Source: Rhizophagus irregularis | Lineage: Eukaryota; Glomeromycota; Glomeromycetes; Glomerales; Glomeraceae | Direction of reading: 5' to 3' | DNA: 64,000 bases | Assembly (NCBI RefSeq): GCF_026210795.1 | Contig: NC_089455.1 | Location: forward strand, 3,400,123-3,464,122 | Shown here: positions 50,146-61,064 of the stretch, piece by piece | Position numbering within the stretch: position 1 is the stretch's first letter | How the letters are laid out: every line of letters starts with the position of its first letter | Notes under the pieces: generated by a model | Database searches by the model: none | Told to the model about the DNA's origin: nothing | Seen by the model: the letters and a program-made list of their open reading frames with translations, nothing else | Made by a program: the position numbers and the translations under genes

Positions 50146-50689
50146 AGGAAATTTTTACGAATTAATTGATTTAATTAGTAAAATAATTGGTAAATCAATC
50201 AAAATAAAATCGCTGTTTTAAAACTTAAATTTGCTAAATTTTGTCAAAATTATTATGATCGATCTTATTTATTTTTGCAAATCGGCAATTTAAATCAATA
50301 TCGATTTTTAGACGAATAGTCAATTGTTTATAACGAATTTCATTTGCATGGCAGGTTCAAATTTTATTGATATGTACAGCCAATTTTTTTCAACTAATTC
50401 TGAAACTTTGCCAATTTCTAATTGCGAGTAGCAGGCGTTACGATATAAATCGTCCATAAAATTAGTTGCCAATTTTTTTGGTACTGATCGGCTAAGGTCA
50501 GACCGAATTTTGTCCAACATTTGGCAATTTAAAATTTTGCCAAAATAGACTATTCTGACTAGTGTTAAAAGTGGTCTGATGGGAAATGTTCTTATACACA
50601 ATGCTATCTTTCTTGAATACTGGTTCAATGATGCCTTAAAAAGAGGTAGAAAGAGGCCTGACCATAAACATTTGGCAATAAAACTAACT
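50146..50689. other. Transposon-end sequence without a gene
   Basis: Contains a CACTA-family right terminus GACTAGTG at 50557-50564 whose left partner was not located. Bases 50580-50690 read as short coding-like fragments only. Confidence 0.45.
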
Positions 50690-50900
50690 AGAGTTAGTTA
50701 CCATAGTGCAGTTGTTAAGATAGCGGTATTCCTCATATAGCCTAAGTATGGTGAGATCACAGGTTCGATTCCTATAACTACAGAAATAAAAAGAATTTTA
50801 TCGCGGATGCTACAACCAGATATAGGGATTAGTATAGTTGGATTGCATCATGGTGAATTAGTATGTACAGTTAGGCCGCACATTCAACAAAGGATCATGG
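50690..50900 (+). repeat. tRNA-derived SINE-like sequence
   Basis: An A-box-like TAGTGCAGTTGT (50704-50715) and a perfect B box GGTTCGATTCC (50762-50772) are correctly ordered. GTTAGTTA at 50693 can pair with TAACTAC at 50775-50781, as in an acceptor stem. The T stem and anticodon arm do not fold cleanly, so it is not a functional tRNA. The ~110 bp downstream (GCGGATGCTACAACC onward) are unusually GC-balanced for this window and may be SINE body. Confidence 0.5.
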
Positions 50901-51689
50901 TGTCCTTCTAACATTATCATCCTATTTAGATTTTAACATTAAATAATTGATAATGTACATTCAGATTAACAGAACTTTTATATTCAATTTGAATTATAAA
51001 TAGTTTTTTAATAATTAATATTTATTAAATTGAGCAAAAGGAAGCTGTTGACCAAAGTCAAAAGTCAACCTTTTTATACATTTTGATGTTTCACTAAACT
51101 ATAATTTTCTATAATTTTCCATAAGATTCTAAAACTATGACTCATTATAACTAGTATGATGTAATCCTTCCATCTCTAGTTCCGTTCATCTTTAAGTAAC
51201 AACTATTTCCATTTACACAATGAATTCTCATTGATATAATCATTTTATTGATACAATGATAAACTATTTATAACTAAACTAATAATAACTAATCTAAATA
51301 TAACTAATCTAAATATAAATAACTATAAATAACTAAACTATAAATAAGTAACTATAACTAAATATTGTATAACTATGACATTATATGCTCTAATTATCTC
51401 AAATATTTTTTTATCAGCTAAATATTTATCCATGTTTCGTTCAATTCTTTATTCATCTGATCACGTGATTATCCTGATTTCAAGGGTTACAGCTATCCCC
51501 TAAAGCTCCTCATAAGCCAAGCCAGCTTGAATCGCACTTATAAGCCATCAAGCCAGCTTATTTCAAGTCAAGCCAAGCCGTGGCTTATTCAAGCCGGTTT
51601 GCAAGCTTCTTTTTTTTTTATAATTTATGTAATTTATATAAAATATATTAAAGGAAATGTTTATCAGATAATCTTTTTTTATTTCGTGC
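50901..51689. other. AT-rich DNA with simple repeats and an AAGCC palindrome cluster
   Basis: AACTAATCTAAATAT simple repeats lie at about 51270-51360. A cluster of AAGCCAAGCCAGCTTG-type palindromes is at 51505-51605, preceded by CTAAAGCTCC, which resembles a hAT terminus. No gene. Confidence 0.5.
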
Positions 51690-51904
51690 AACTTCATGTT
51701 TTCGGTTCTATAGTCAAAGGTACGTTTTTATTTTTTTCTTTTTGTTTTTGTTTTGTTTTTTGCTCTTGTTTTTTGCTTCTTGTTTCTTGCTTCTAATATC
51801 TTTTTTCTTTCTTTAAGTCTTTCTTTAGTTTTGCGGTCAAAGAAATTTTGGTTCTATAGTTAAAGGCAGAGTTGTCCAAATGTGGTATACGAGCCAAATC
51901 TTCT

Positions 51905-52662
51905 ATATCAGCGGATTTGTTCACTTTTGCATAATGCTAAATTTTGAATGATTTTCATAATATCCGTCACCCAAAACTGGTTTGTAATATCATGAAATCA
52001 CCTGATTGAATATCACTTAACTAAATAATAAGTTGAGTGAAAATCTACATTTGCAAAATTTAAATTATTTAACGTAAAATAGACACAAAAAAACCCATTT
52101 CGTTAACAAAAAACCCATTTCTCACCTGCATAGTATTTTTAATGTGTATTATTAGAAAGTAAGTATGTTTTAATAAAACAAAAAGTAAAATAAAAATTTA
52201 TATACACAATAGCTATGAATATTTATAAAAGTATTCTAAGACTCATTTAATATTTAAAAAATTTTTTTTTTTATAATAACTTTCATAAAATTGTCCATTT
52301 TTTGCATTTTTCAAAACATATTATTAATTCTTATTTATCTTGCTGTAGATAAAATAGGAACTTTTATATTCAAACAAATTGTAAGCATATGTATTATTGA
52401 TTTTTATACAAAAAAGATTTAGAAGCTATTGTATAAAGTGAGATTCCACAACAGATATTATCAATATTGCTAAGAATAATATTTATTGTATTTTGGCTTA
52501 AAAGAACTATTTATCAAATTTATCAAATTATTGTATTAATAAAACCAAATAAAATTTTTTTAATGTTCGTCCAGGTCCTACTGCGCCATATGCAATAATT
52601 TGTGTAATAAAAGTACCTTAAAATAAATATGTTAATTAGAGGGTGAACAAATCCGCCGATAT
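51905..52662. mobile_element. Nested inverted-repeat element in the hAT left arm
   Basis: ATATCAGCGGATTTGTTCAC (51905-51924) is inverted at 52643-52662 with one mismatch. It separates the hAT terminus from its GTAC subterminal block, so it is probably a nested insertion. No target duplication found; superfamily unassigned. Confidence 0.55.
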
Positions 52663-52942
52663 GTCGTACAAGTACAGTACTCATACATTGTATGATGTAC
52701 TTAGTACAATTTAGTACAGTTGCATTTTGATGAGATCATACAATTTCGTACAATTTTCGTACATTTGTACAGAATTTTTTTTTTTGTTTATTATATTTTA
52801 TCTCTGATTTTCCAAACTACTATTTTATTTTATTTTTTTCTAACTATTTTTTTATTATTCCTGTATCAATAATGAACTATATTTTATTTTTGTACTATCT
52901 GTTTTAACATAATAAATTAAGACTATTTCTATTTGTACACTA

Positions 52943-53284
52943 CGTGTGTGAACACGGGTCACGTGATTATTATCATTTTCGGTGATCTGCATAAAAAATT
53001 TCCTATTTTGGAAATTTGTGTAACGAATTTTCATTTTTTACGGAGAAACAAAATTGCCTTTTTTGGGTTGTGTAACGTTACTCTAATATCCAAAATTGGA
53101 AATTATGGTAATTTTTGGCTGGAATTATAAAATTTGGCTGAAATTAGTAGACGTGACATATAATATGTAACAAATAAGGTTTTTCCTACTGAAAAAATTC
53201 TAAGTCCCTAGAATAAATAGTAAAAATGGAAAACTATAGGGGTGTGACATGGGTGACAAATTATTGTCACGTGATCCGTGTTTC
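52943..53284. mobile_element. MITE with CACGTG inverted ends, 342 bp
   Basis: GAACACGGGTCACGTGATTA near the left end and its diverged inverse TCACGTGATCCGTGTTTC at the right are terminal repeats. GTACACTA flanks both sides (52935-52942, 53285-53292), possibly part of a longer duplication with one indel. It is nested inside the hAT element. Interior non-coding. Confidence 0.7.
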
Positions 53285-53292
53285 GTACACTA

Positions 53293-54162
53293 GTGTATAT
53301 TAAGAAATTATCATAAATTAATTATCTTTGCTGCTGATTTAAAAATTTTAAATAAAAAAGAAAAAATATAATTATTCTAATTGTTCAAAATATATTAATG
53401 ATATATTTCATAAGTTGTAACTGAAGGTAATTTTTGAGTTAGATTTTATTTTTTTAATAATTATTAAAGAAATTATATTAATGTCATTTCTTTTTCTTTT
53501 TTAAGAATGTGAGATAACAAATTAGCCACATTAACTACCATTTATTAAGAAGATGAATTAAAAAAAAATTAATTGATACTTGCCTCTAAAGATCTGAAGA
53601 ACTGACTGCCTATGAAATAAAAAAATAAAGTTCAGCTCACTAATAATATTTATTCATTTGGTTTAAGAAAATCCAATGTTATAATAGGTGAGATATAATT
53701 TTAAGGTAAATACGAATGATGAAGTGCAAAGTTATATTACTTATATATTTCTTTAATATTTATTTAAAGAAATTGCGTTAATTATTGTTTAATGTTATGC
53801 TAGCTTTCAGATTCTGAGATATATGTGGATGTTTGAAGGTAAATTGTAATAGGTTGGGCCATTTGGGCATGAAAGAATACTTTTTTTAATATTAAATTAA
53901 AAAATAATACTGAACGAGTTTTTTCATTTTTTTTAGTAACAGATGGGATGGAATTTAAGATTGTTTATTTGAATGAAGTATCTTAAAAAAAAAAATTTTA
54001 AATGATTTTTTTTATTTGAACCAAAGATGCAAGACGCAAAGTAATAAATGATAAGAATGCATATATTTATTTATCGTATCTCATGTATTATACTATTTAT
54101 AGTAATACGCATTATTTTATATATGACGATAATCATGATTTACATTTTTTTTAACTTTTGTA
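53293..54162. other. Non-coding left arm of the hAT element
   Basis: AT-rich, no gene; probably promoter and 5' region of the hAT transposase. Confidence 0.5.
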
Positions 54163-57100
54163 ATGGTTCAAAGCTTGAAAAATTATATCGTTAAAACAAA
54201 TAAAAAGAGCAGAAACAACAATTTATATTATTGTAAAGCATGCTTTACAAAGCTTGGCGAAAATAGTTTGGAGCTAAAAACAATTATAGATAAAACTGAA
54301 AGGTTGATTACTCATTTCAAAAATTGTAGAAATTTTTATGATACGTATGATAATGATGAAAAAAGTAAAGTATTTGCTCTTGGCATGAAAAAGAATAATT
54401 TAATGGAAGTAAATACGAATGATTCATCCATCAACAACTATTATTACGAAGAAATTCAGTTTCATCCCGCTCTTCTTTATCTTCCCTTCCATCCCAATGG
54501 TCAAATCATGGACCTTTAGATAAATGGATTTGCCGGCCTCTTTCAACTGCAGAAAATCAAAAATTCCATCATCTGATATTACGAGTTACTATTTCTTGTG
54601 GATTTCCGTTAAATTGGGTAAATAATCCAGAAGTTATTGAATTATTTAAATTTCTTAATCCAGAAATTAAATTACCAGATTGAAAAACTTTATCTAATAA
54701 AATTTTGGGTAATGCAGTTGAAGAGCTTGATAAGACAATACTAGAAAAATTGAAATTAGATCAGATAGAAGTTACGATGTCTTTTGATAGTTGGACAAAT
54801 GTTCGTGAACAGGAATTGATGGAAACTGTGCTCGTAACATCTGATGGGCAACCTTTTGCATGGCAAGCTAAAGATATAAGTTGTGAGCATGCAACAACTA
54901 CTGAAGTTATGTCTAAAACTGAAGGAATGATATCTGAAATAAACAAGATGAAAATAACACTTTTAGCTATTATTACAGATAGTGTATCTGCTTACAATAC
55001 TGCATGGTACGTAAATAATTATTTAATTAATAAATACTTTTAAATGCTTTACTATATTTTACTAATTTTATTAAATTAAAATTTTAGAAAAAGACTTTGA
55101 ATTCAATATCGTAATATTGTTTTTTGCCTTGTTTCGCTCATCAGATAAATTTGTGTGTTGGGGATATCTTTAAGGCATTACCAGATTTTAAATTAACATC
55201 AGATCAAGCACTAAAGTTAGCGGCTTATTTTAAAAATGCAAATTAAAAATATTTTATAGGTCAACTTTGAAATATTCAAAAGGAAATATATGGAAAATAC
55301 ATTTAGCCTGCAATTCCTAGAGATAGTAGGTGGAACAGTTATCTTAATTGCTGTCAAAGTTTAATTTCAACTAAGGAAGCTTTGCATGTAAGAAATTTTC
55401 TTTTTTAATAAATCTTTACTAGTAATATAATATATAATATTTATATTAAATAATTTTTTATTTATAGTCTTTAGCTGCAAAATTTGAGCCATCTATTTCT
55501 TCAAAATGACATCGAGCAACTAAACTATTAGCAATATCACAAGAAATTTATTTTATAATTATGGATGACACTTTTTGGGAATTGTTAACAACTTTAGAAT
55601 TTCTTTTAGATCCTTATTGTCATGTCCTTAATATCTTGCAAACTGATAAAGCAAGATTACATGAAGTCTTGCATTGTTTTGCTTATTTATATCAATTTTG
55701 GAAAGAATTTCCAGATGATGATATGGCTGATGAAATTCTATTATGATTACAGAAAAGATGGGAGACACAACTCGAATCGATAGCATATGTGCCGATTTTT
55801 GGAATTAGTCTAAATTAAGATTTTTATAAAAATTTAATATTTTAGTAAGATTAACATTACACAAATCTAAATTAAATATGTGTTACATATTTACGTAACT
55901 CAGATTTAATAAAAAATAAAAAAAATTTTTTTAATCAATATTCAAAAATAACGGTAATAACCACTTCTTTTTCCCCATCACTGCCCATCACTTTTCCATT
56001 ATTTTTCTATTCACTTTTATTAAATATGACAAAAAAGTTTATAAGCAAATATAGCAGTTATTTTTAAGTGGTAAGTAAAAGAAAAAACTTAATATTTTAT
56101 ATACATAGATAAGATATATTTTTTCATAATTTTTAGCTTTAATTTATTGTTTTTTCTTTGTAAAAAATACATGCAAATAAAAAATAATTATGATGTAAAA
56201 TAGTTGTAAAATGAATAATAAGATATTCTTTTTTTTCAAAATAACTAATTATATATTTGTTTTTTATATTTTAAAATTATTTTATTAGATTTATTCTATT
56301 AAAATCCTTAAATGGCAAATAAAATCTTTTAAATAAAGTAAAAGAATTTGGGATTCTCTTATGAAAGCATTTTTTGGTAAGAAATAAAATTTTCAGATCG
56401 GACTTTATGCAGGTGACAAAATCGTGCATTATTATTCCTGGAGATATGCTAACGTCATCATTTTACATTCATTTGAAAGCTGAGAATTTGCTCTATCGTA
56501 AGAATCAAAGATCAGGAAAATTGGATCACTGGATGAGGCGTAATTAACGATCAAAGTCAAATCAAATTTAAAAATTAAAAATAAATATATTAGGCGTAAT
56601 TATTCACAATCCAGTGATTCAATTCATTCGATTTTAGGCTTATTAGATAGACCTCAATTTTCTCTTTCAAATGAATATAATTTCATTCGTGTAGCTTGCA
56701 TCTACAGGTATTTAATAAATTTTTTTATATCAGATTTTATCAAACTTATAAAATTTTATATTAATAATATAATTGATGATTTCTAAACATCTACATATAT
56801 TAAACGAATTATTTTAAATTTATTTTAAAGATAAAAGTTGGCATCACCTTAGGGAGCAAAGATCATTCAAATTGAATCACTACATGTGAAGTAATTAATG
56901 ATCAAATTTAGATAAAATTCAATAAATATACTGAACGTGATTACTGAACAACTAGTGATTCAATTCACTTGATTTTAGATTCATTAGATAGATCTCGATT
57001 TTCTCTTTCAAATGAATGTAAATTTATTTGTATAGCTTATTTCTACGAAGAATTATCAATGATTTTGTCATGAGAGTTATATTTGATCTTTTAAATTTTA

Positions 57101-58266
57101 ATGATATCTTATATTAAAAAAAAATTAAAAATTATATAATTAATTAGTTTTTTTTGCATTATCTAGTATAAATTTATTATTCTTATATAAATGATAATTT
57201 ATATTTGCTTTAATAAAATTATTTTTGTGTAAAAAAATTAGATTCCAAGGATCGGCCCATATGGGATTGACAATATACATAATTACTGATAAGCTTTAGA
57301 TTAATTCAGCACTACAGTCCGTACAATCAAACGTTAAAAGACTTTGTAGGAGCAACTAATTCTTATACTATCCTGGTTACTTCATCTTACATACACAATG
57401 AAATATTTTCTAATGCCCTCAAAATCAAAAATTAGTTATTTACACATGAAAAAATGGCTAGTTTACTATTATAAAGCTTGGACTGGTCATAATTCTGAAT
57501 CTATTCTTACAGAATTTGATGATTTTTCGCAAGGAATTAAATATCCTTTTGATGAAGCATCTGTTGCTCAATTTAAAGGTAATATTTACAAATATTGGTG
57601 TTGGGTTCGTGATGCTTACCCAGAAATTGGAACTGTCGTGGTGCATATGTTTGGTATTTGTGTTAATGCAGCATCAGTAGAGCGATTATTATGGAGTAGT
57701 ATGGGATTCTTTTATACAAAAAATAGAAATAGATTAAAGGTAAATTTATATTATACCGTAATTAATTAATACTAAATTAATAATATTTTTATATATTTAT
57801 ATTAATTATGTAGTTTACTCAAGTATTAGAAATGGCTAAATTATGAGCTGATATTAACTATAATCGACGTAATAATCAACAAGAATCTGCTAATAATACT
57901 ATGACCGAAAATAAAAATAAAAATAAAAATGATAATGAAAATGAAATCGGAGATGAAAATGAAAATGAAAGATATTTACAAAATGAAGAATTAAATGATA
58001 ATGATCTTAATAATGATCAAGGTAGCATAGATTTAAAAGAAAATTTAAATTCTCAATTTAACAATCATTTAAACGAATGGTTAGAAGAACTATAGCAAGA
58101 GGAAGATGATGAATATGATGGTGAACATGATGAATATAGTGAAAGTAAAAAAGATTTTAGTGATATAAATGTTGAAGATATTGAGCATCCAGCAGAAAAT
58201 ATTGATGCTAAATGGAAATTAGAATTTATATTTGAAGATAATTTGTGTAATCCTTTTAATGTATAA
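54163..58266 (+). pseudogene. Decayed hAT transposase with N-terminal zinc finger
   Basis: The start MVQSLKNYIVKTNKKSRNNN leads into a BED-like finger (YYCKACFTKL then HFKNC). Next come, across a frame change near 54480, SWTLDKWICRPLSTAENQKF and LNWVNNPEVIELFKFLNPEI, a stop near 54680, then KIEVT-like VTMSFDSWTNVREQELME, AIITDSVSAYNTA, RWNSYLNCCQSLISTKEAL and DPYCHVLNILQTDKARL. The C-terminal dimerisation part is at 57580-57745 (YPEIGTVVVHMFGICVNAAS, VERLLWSSMGFFYTKNRNRL), followed by an acidic tail ending near 58266. Intervening DNA at 55.8-57.4 kb is largely foreign or decayed. Confidence 0.85.
55800..57380. other. AT-rich interruption of the hAT gene with a duplicated segment
   Basis: Bases about 56440-56710 and 56835-57060 are diverged direct copies, sharing CAGTGATTCAATTCA, TTAGATAGA and TTTTCTCTTTCAAATGAAT. 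Their origin is unclear. No transposase motifs are visible here, so this stretch probably came in after the hAT gene decayed. Confidence 0.5.
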
Positions 58267-58960
58267 TTTTCTTTTATAATATATAATAAATAAATTTACA
58301 TAACTTGTATAAATATTAATTAATAAGTTACATATATAATATATTGCATATATATGAAAATGTACTGTACTAAAAAGTTTCAGTACAATACAGTACTGTA
58401 CGTACTGTACGAAATGTACTGGTACAGTACAGTACAAATCCTAACTCTGGTTAAAGGTACGTTTTTATTTTTTTTTTATTTTTTGTTTTTGTTTCATTTT
58501 TCGCTTCTTGTTTTTTGTTTTTTGCTTCTAATATCTTTTTTCTTTCTTTAGGTCTTTCTTCAGTTTTGCAGTCAAAGAAATTTTCAGTTTTATAGTCAAA
58601 GGTACATTTTATTTATTTATTTATTTATTTTGTTTTGTTTCATTTTTCACTTCTTGTTTCTTGTTTCTTGCTTTTAATATCTTTTTTTTTCTTTAGGTCT
58701 TTTTTTCAGTCCTGCAGTTAAAGAGATTTTTCTGGTTCTATAGTCAAAAGTACGTTTTTATTTTTTTTCTTTCTTGTTTTTTATAATATCATTTTTCTTT
58801 CTTTGGAATGCTTTTTTCAGTTCTACAATCAAAAGAGATTTTTCAGTTCCATGGTCAAAGGTACATTTTTATTTTTTTTCTTTTCTGTTTTTTGTTTTCA
58901 TTTCATTTCTTGTTTCTAATATTTTTTTTTTCTTTAGATCTATCTTCAGTTTTGTAATTA

Positions 58961-59989
58961 AAGGGTGTTTTTTTTTTTATTTTTTATTTTTATATTTTGT
59001 TTCATATTAACTTTACTTCGTTCTCTACTTTATGGGTTTCTTTTTTATAGATTTTTTCATTACCTTTCAATCTCCTTCAATTTTTTTCGTTCCCTTTCAT
59101 CCTCATTCATTTTTTTTCATTCTCTTTTTTCTCCTCCATTTTTTTTCATTCCCTATCATTCCCATTCATTTTTTTCATTCCCTATCATTCCCATTCATTT
59201 TTTTCATTCCCTATCATTCCCATTCATTTTTTTCATTCCCTATCATTCCCATTCATTTTTTTCATTTTCTATCATTCCCATTCATTTTTTTCATTCCCTA
59301 TCATTCCCATTCATTTTTTTCATTTCTCTTCGATTTTATTTTTACCTTCTATTTCATTTTTTTGCTTCCTCTATCTTTTTTCCTTTTTTTCTTGTTTTTT
59401 TTATTCTTGTTTCTTTTGTTCTCATCTCTTCTCATTTTTCTTGTACTCTTTTATTTTTTGTATTTTTCTTTACCTTTATTTCTTTATAATTATAATCATA
59501 ATCATTATTTTTTTTCTTTTGTATTATTTATTTACTACTAGACTAGTCCATTAAAAATATAGCAGTAAAATTTTTGATTTTGGATATGGTTAATCTTTTA
59601 TTTTTCCAGTTAATAAAATAAATAAATATGTTTAATATTCTTTGTAAATAAAATTCTATTATGTAGATTTATGTTGAATAAATTTTTTATGAAAAAATTT
59701 AATATTGTCTTTGTAAATAAAATTTTATTATGTAGATTTATTTTAAGTTAAAAAAAATTAGCCAATCAAAATTTAATTTAAGGGGGTGAGTAATAATATT
59801 ACTAGTACTTTCCTAACGGATCAGTTCGAACTTGGATTCGCTTAAATCTGATCCGTCTGAATCCGATCAGATCTGGTTCAATTTGATTCAATCTGGTTCG
59901 GATCCATTTGAATCGATTTGAATCCGATTTGAATCTGGTTCGGATCTGGTCCTTGTTCTAAAAAAAGGAAGGGAACGTTAATTAGTACG
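58961..59989. other. Pyrimidine-rich region with minisatellites
   Basis: Includes a ~29-bp minisatellite (CATTCCCTATCATTCCCATT plus CATTTTTTT) with about six copies at 59143-59325, and a direct duplication of AATAAAATTYTATTATGTAG near 59646/59716. A block at 59815-59957 is rich in GAATCTGGTTCGGATC and GATC-containing variants, probably a transposon terminus. Phe/Ser-rich open frames here are low-complexity artefacts. Confidence 0.7.
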
Positions 59990-60192
59990 TTTTCTTAAGT
60001 AAAAATAAAAAAAAAGAAAAAAAGAAATGAACTTACCATGGATTCATTCTTTTTTTTAAATCCTAGTCGTTCAGCTTCATCCACGCTTTCAGGTTCCTAA
60101 AAAGGGAACGTTAATTACGTTCCCTTAAGTAAAAATAAAAAAAATAAAAAAAGAAACGAACTTACTATACATCAGGAAATTTTTTAGGGAGC

Positions 60193-60233
60193 AGATCTGC
60201 GCAGATTTTCAGAAATTATTTCTGCGCAGATCT
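60193..60233. other. Perfect 13-bp inverted repeat AGATCTGCGCAGA
   Basis: Arms 60193-60205 and 60221-60233 are exact complements around a 15-nt loop, and each arm is itself partly palindromic. It is followed by further TCTGCGA-containing segments to 60355. It lies inside the proximal part of the subtelomeric array; role unknown. Confidence 0.7.
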
Positions 60234-60885
60234 TATACCCCTGACGCGATACTGCAAAAAAAAAATTTTTATGATTTCTCGCAGAACTTCAAGAAAATAA
60301 AGTTCTGCGACAATCTTCAAAAAAATTAAATCTGCGAACCTTAATTTAAAATAATTAGAACAAATAATACTTCAATTTTATAATACTTCAATTTAACTAA
60401 TATCAATTAATTTACTTAATTTATTTAATTTAGATATATTTACAAGTAATACTATTTATTAGCAAATGCACTAACTAATTTACTTTCTTTTCTACTATTT
60501 GTTGTTAATGGTTTGGACATTGTTCCAGTTGGTTCGATTCCAACAAATAATTATTTAAATTTGCATTTAAGAAGTGCCCAGGAACTTGTAGAACGAAAAG
60601 TAGAAAAGTAAAAACGTTCAGTTAGTTAGTAATGTTTCGTTAAGAAAAAAAACAAAATTTTAAAGAACTTCAAAGAATACGAAGTTCCCTTTAGATATCG
60701 TCCAAGAAGTCGTGGACCTATAAAAAGAAAATACGTTAATAAAATTTCATTAAAAAAACAAAATAATTGAAGTTTCGAAACTTACTATTCCAAAGGTCAT
60801 AACCGATATCCCGAAGTCGCAGACCTATAAAAAAAGTAAAGTTTCATTAAAAAAAAACAAAAAAAATTAAAAAACTGAAAAATAC

Positions 60886-61064
60886 CTTCGAAGTTCTCGT
60901 CCAAGAAGTCTCCTCCTGCTCTTGCACCGCTCCCACTCCAGCTCCTGCCGAACCGGCCCAACTCCCACTGAAGCCCAGGGCTCCCACTGAAAACCAGCAC
61001 TGAATGATGATAAAAAATCGATTTCTGTAACCGGATCAAGCGTAAGACGAGGCTGTACTCAAAC
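60886..61064 (-). other. Enlarged GC-rich exon-like unit in array 3
   Basis: Bounded by acceptor TTTGTAG and donor TTCGAAG|GTATTT like its neighbours, but 179 nt rather than ~40. It carries a GC-rich segment (60905-60990) with TTTTCAGTGGGAGCCC and GGGCTTCAGTGGGAG repeats. Its 3' end keeps the usual GACTTCTTGGACGAGAACTT core. It looks like a normal unit that gained internal sequence. Confidence 0.6.

Larger units (their letters stand above)
51867..58449 (+). mobile_element. 6.6-kb hAT transposon with perfect 8-bp duplication
   Basis: Ends CAGAGTT (51867-51873) and AACTCTG (58443-58449) are short hAT-type inverted repeats. The target duplication GTTAAAGG is perfect (51859-51866 and 58450-58457). 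Both subterminal regions are crowded with GTAC-containing motifs (52665-52770 and 58360-58440), likely transposase-binding repeats. It carries a decayed hAT transposase gene and at least one nested MITE. The element inserted at the core/donor boundary of mini-exon-like array 5. Confidence 0.9.
51690..58960 (+). repeat. Mini-exon-like tandem array 5, split by a hAT element
   Basis: Left part 51690-51866; right part 58450-58960. Units are about 95-150 bp: a long pyrimidine tract with TTCTAATATCTTTTTTCTTT ending in TTAG, then a core such as 58552-58601 (50 nt, GTCTTTCTTCAG...ATAGTCAAAG), then GTACGTT or GTACATT. Later cores near 58697-58750, 58808-58860 and 58936-58962 are diverged. Removing the hAT insert rejoins a core ending GTTAAAG directly to GTACGTTTTT, consistent with a single ancestral array. 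I saw no AACGTT palindromes here, unlike arrays 1-4. Confidence 0.65.

Noticed and set aside
58965-59541. Long Phe/Ser/His-rich open frames
   Set aside because: They translate a pyrimidine minisatellite; both overlapping frames are open for the same compositional reason and no domain or splice evidence exists.
60490-60560. tRNA gene suggested by a perfect GTTGGTTCGATTCCAAC T-arm
   Set aside because: No anticodon arm, the A-box spacing is too short and the acceptor strands do not pair correctly; at best a tRNA fragment.
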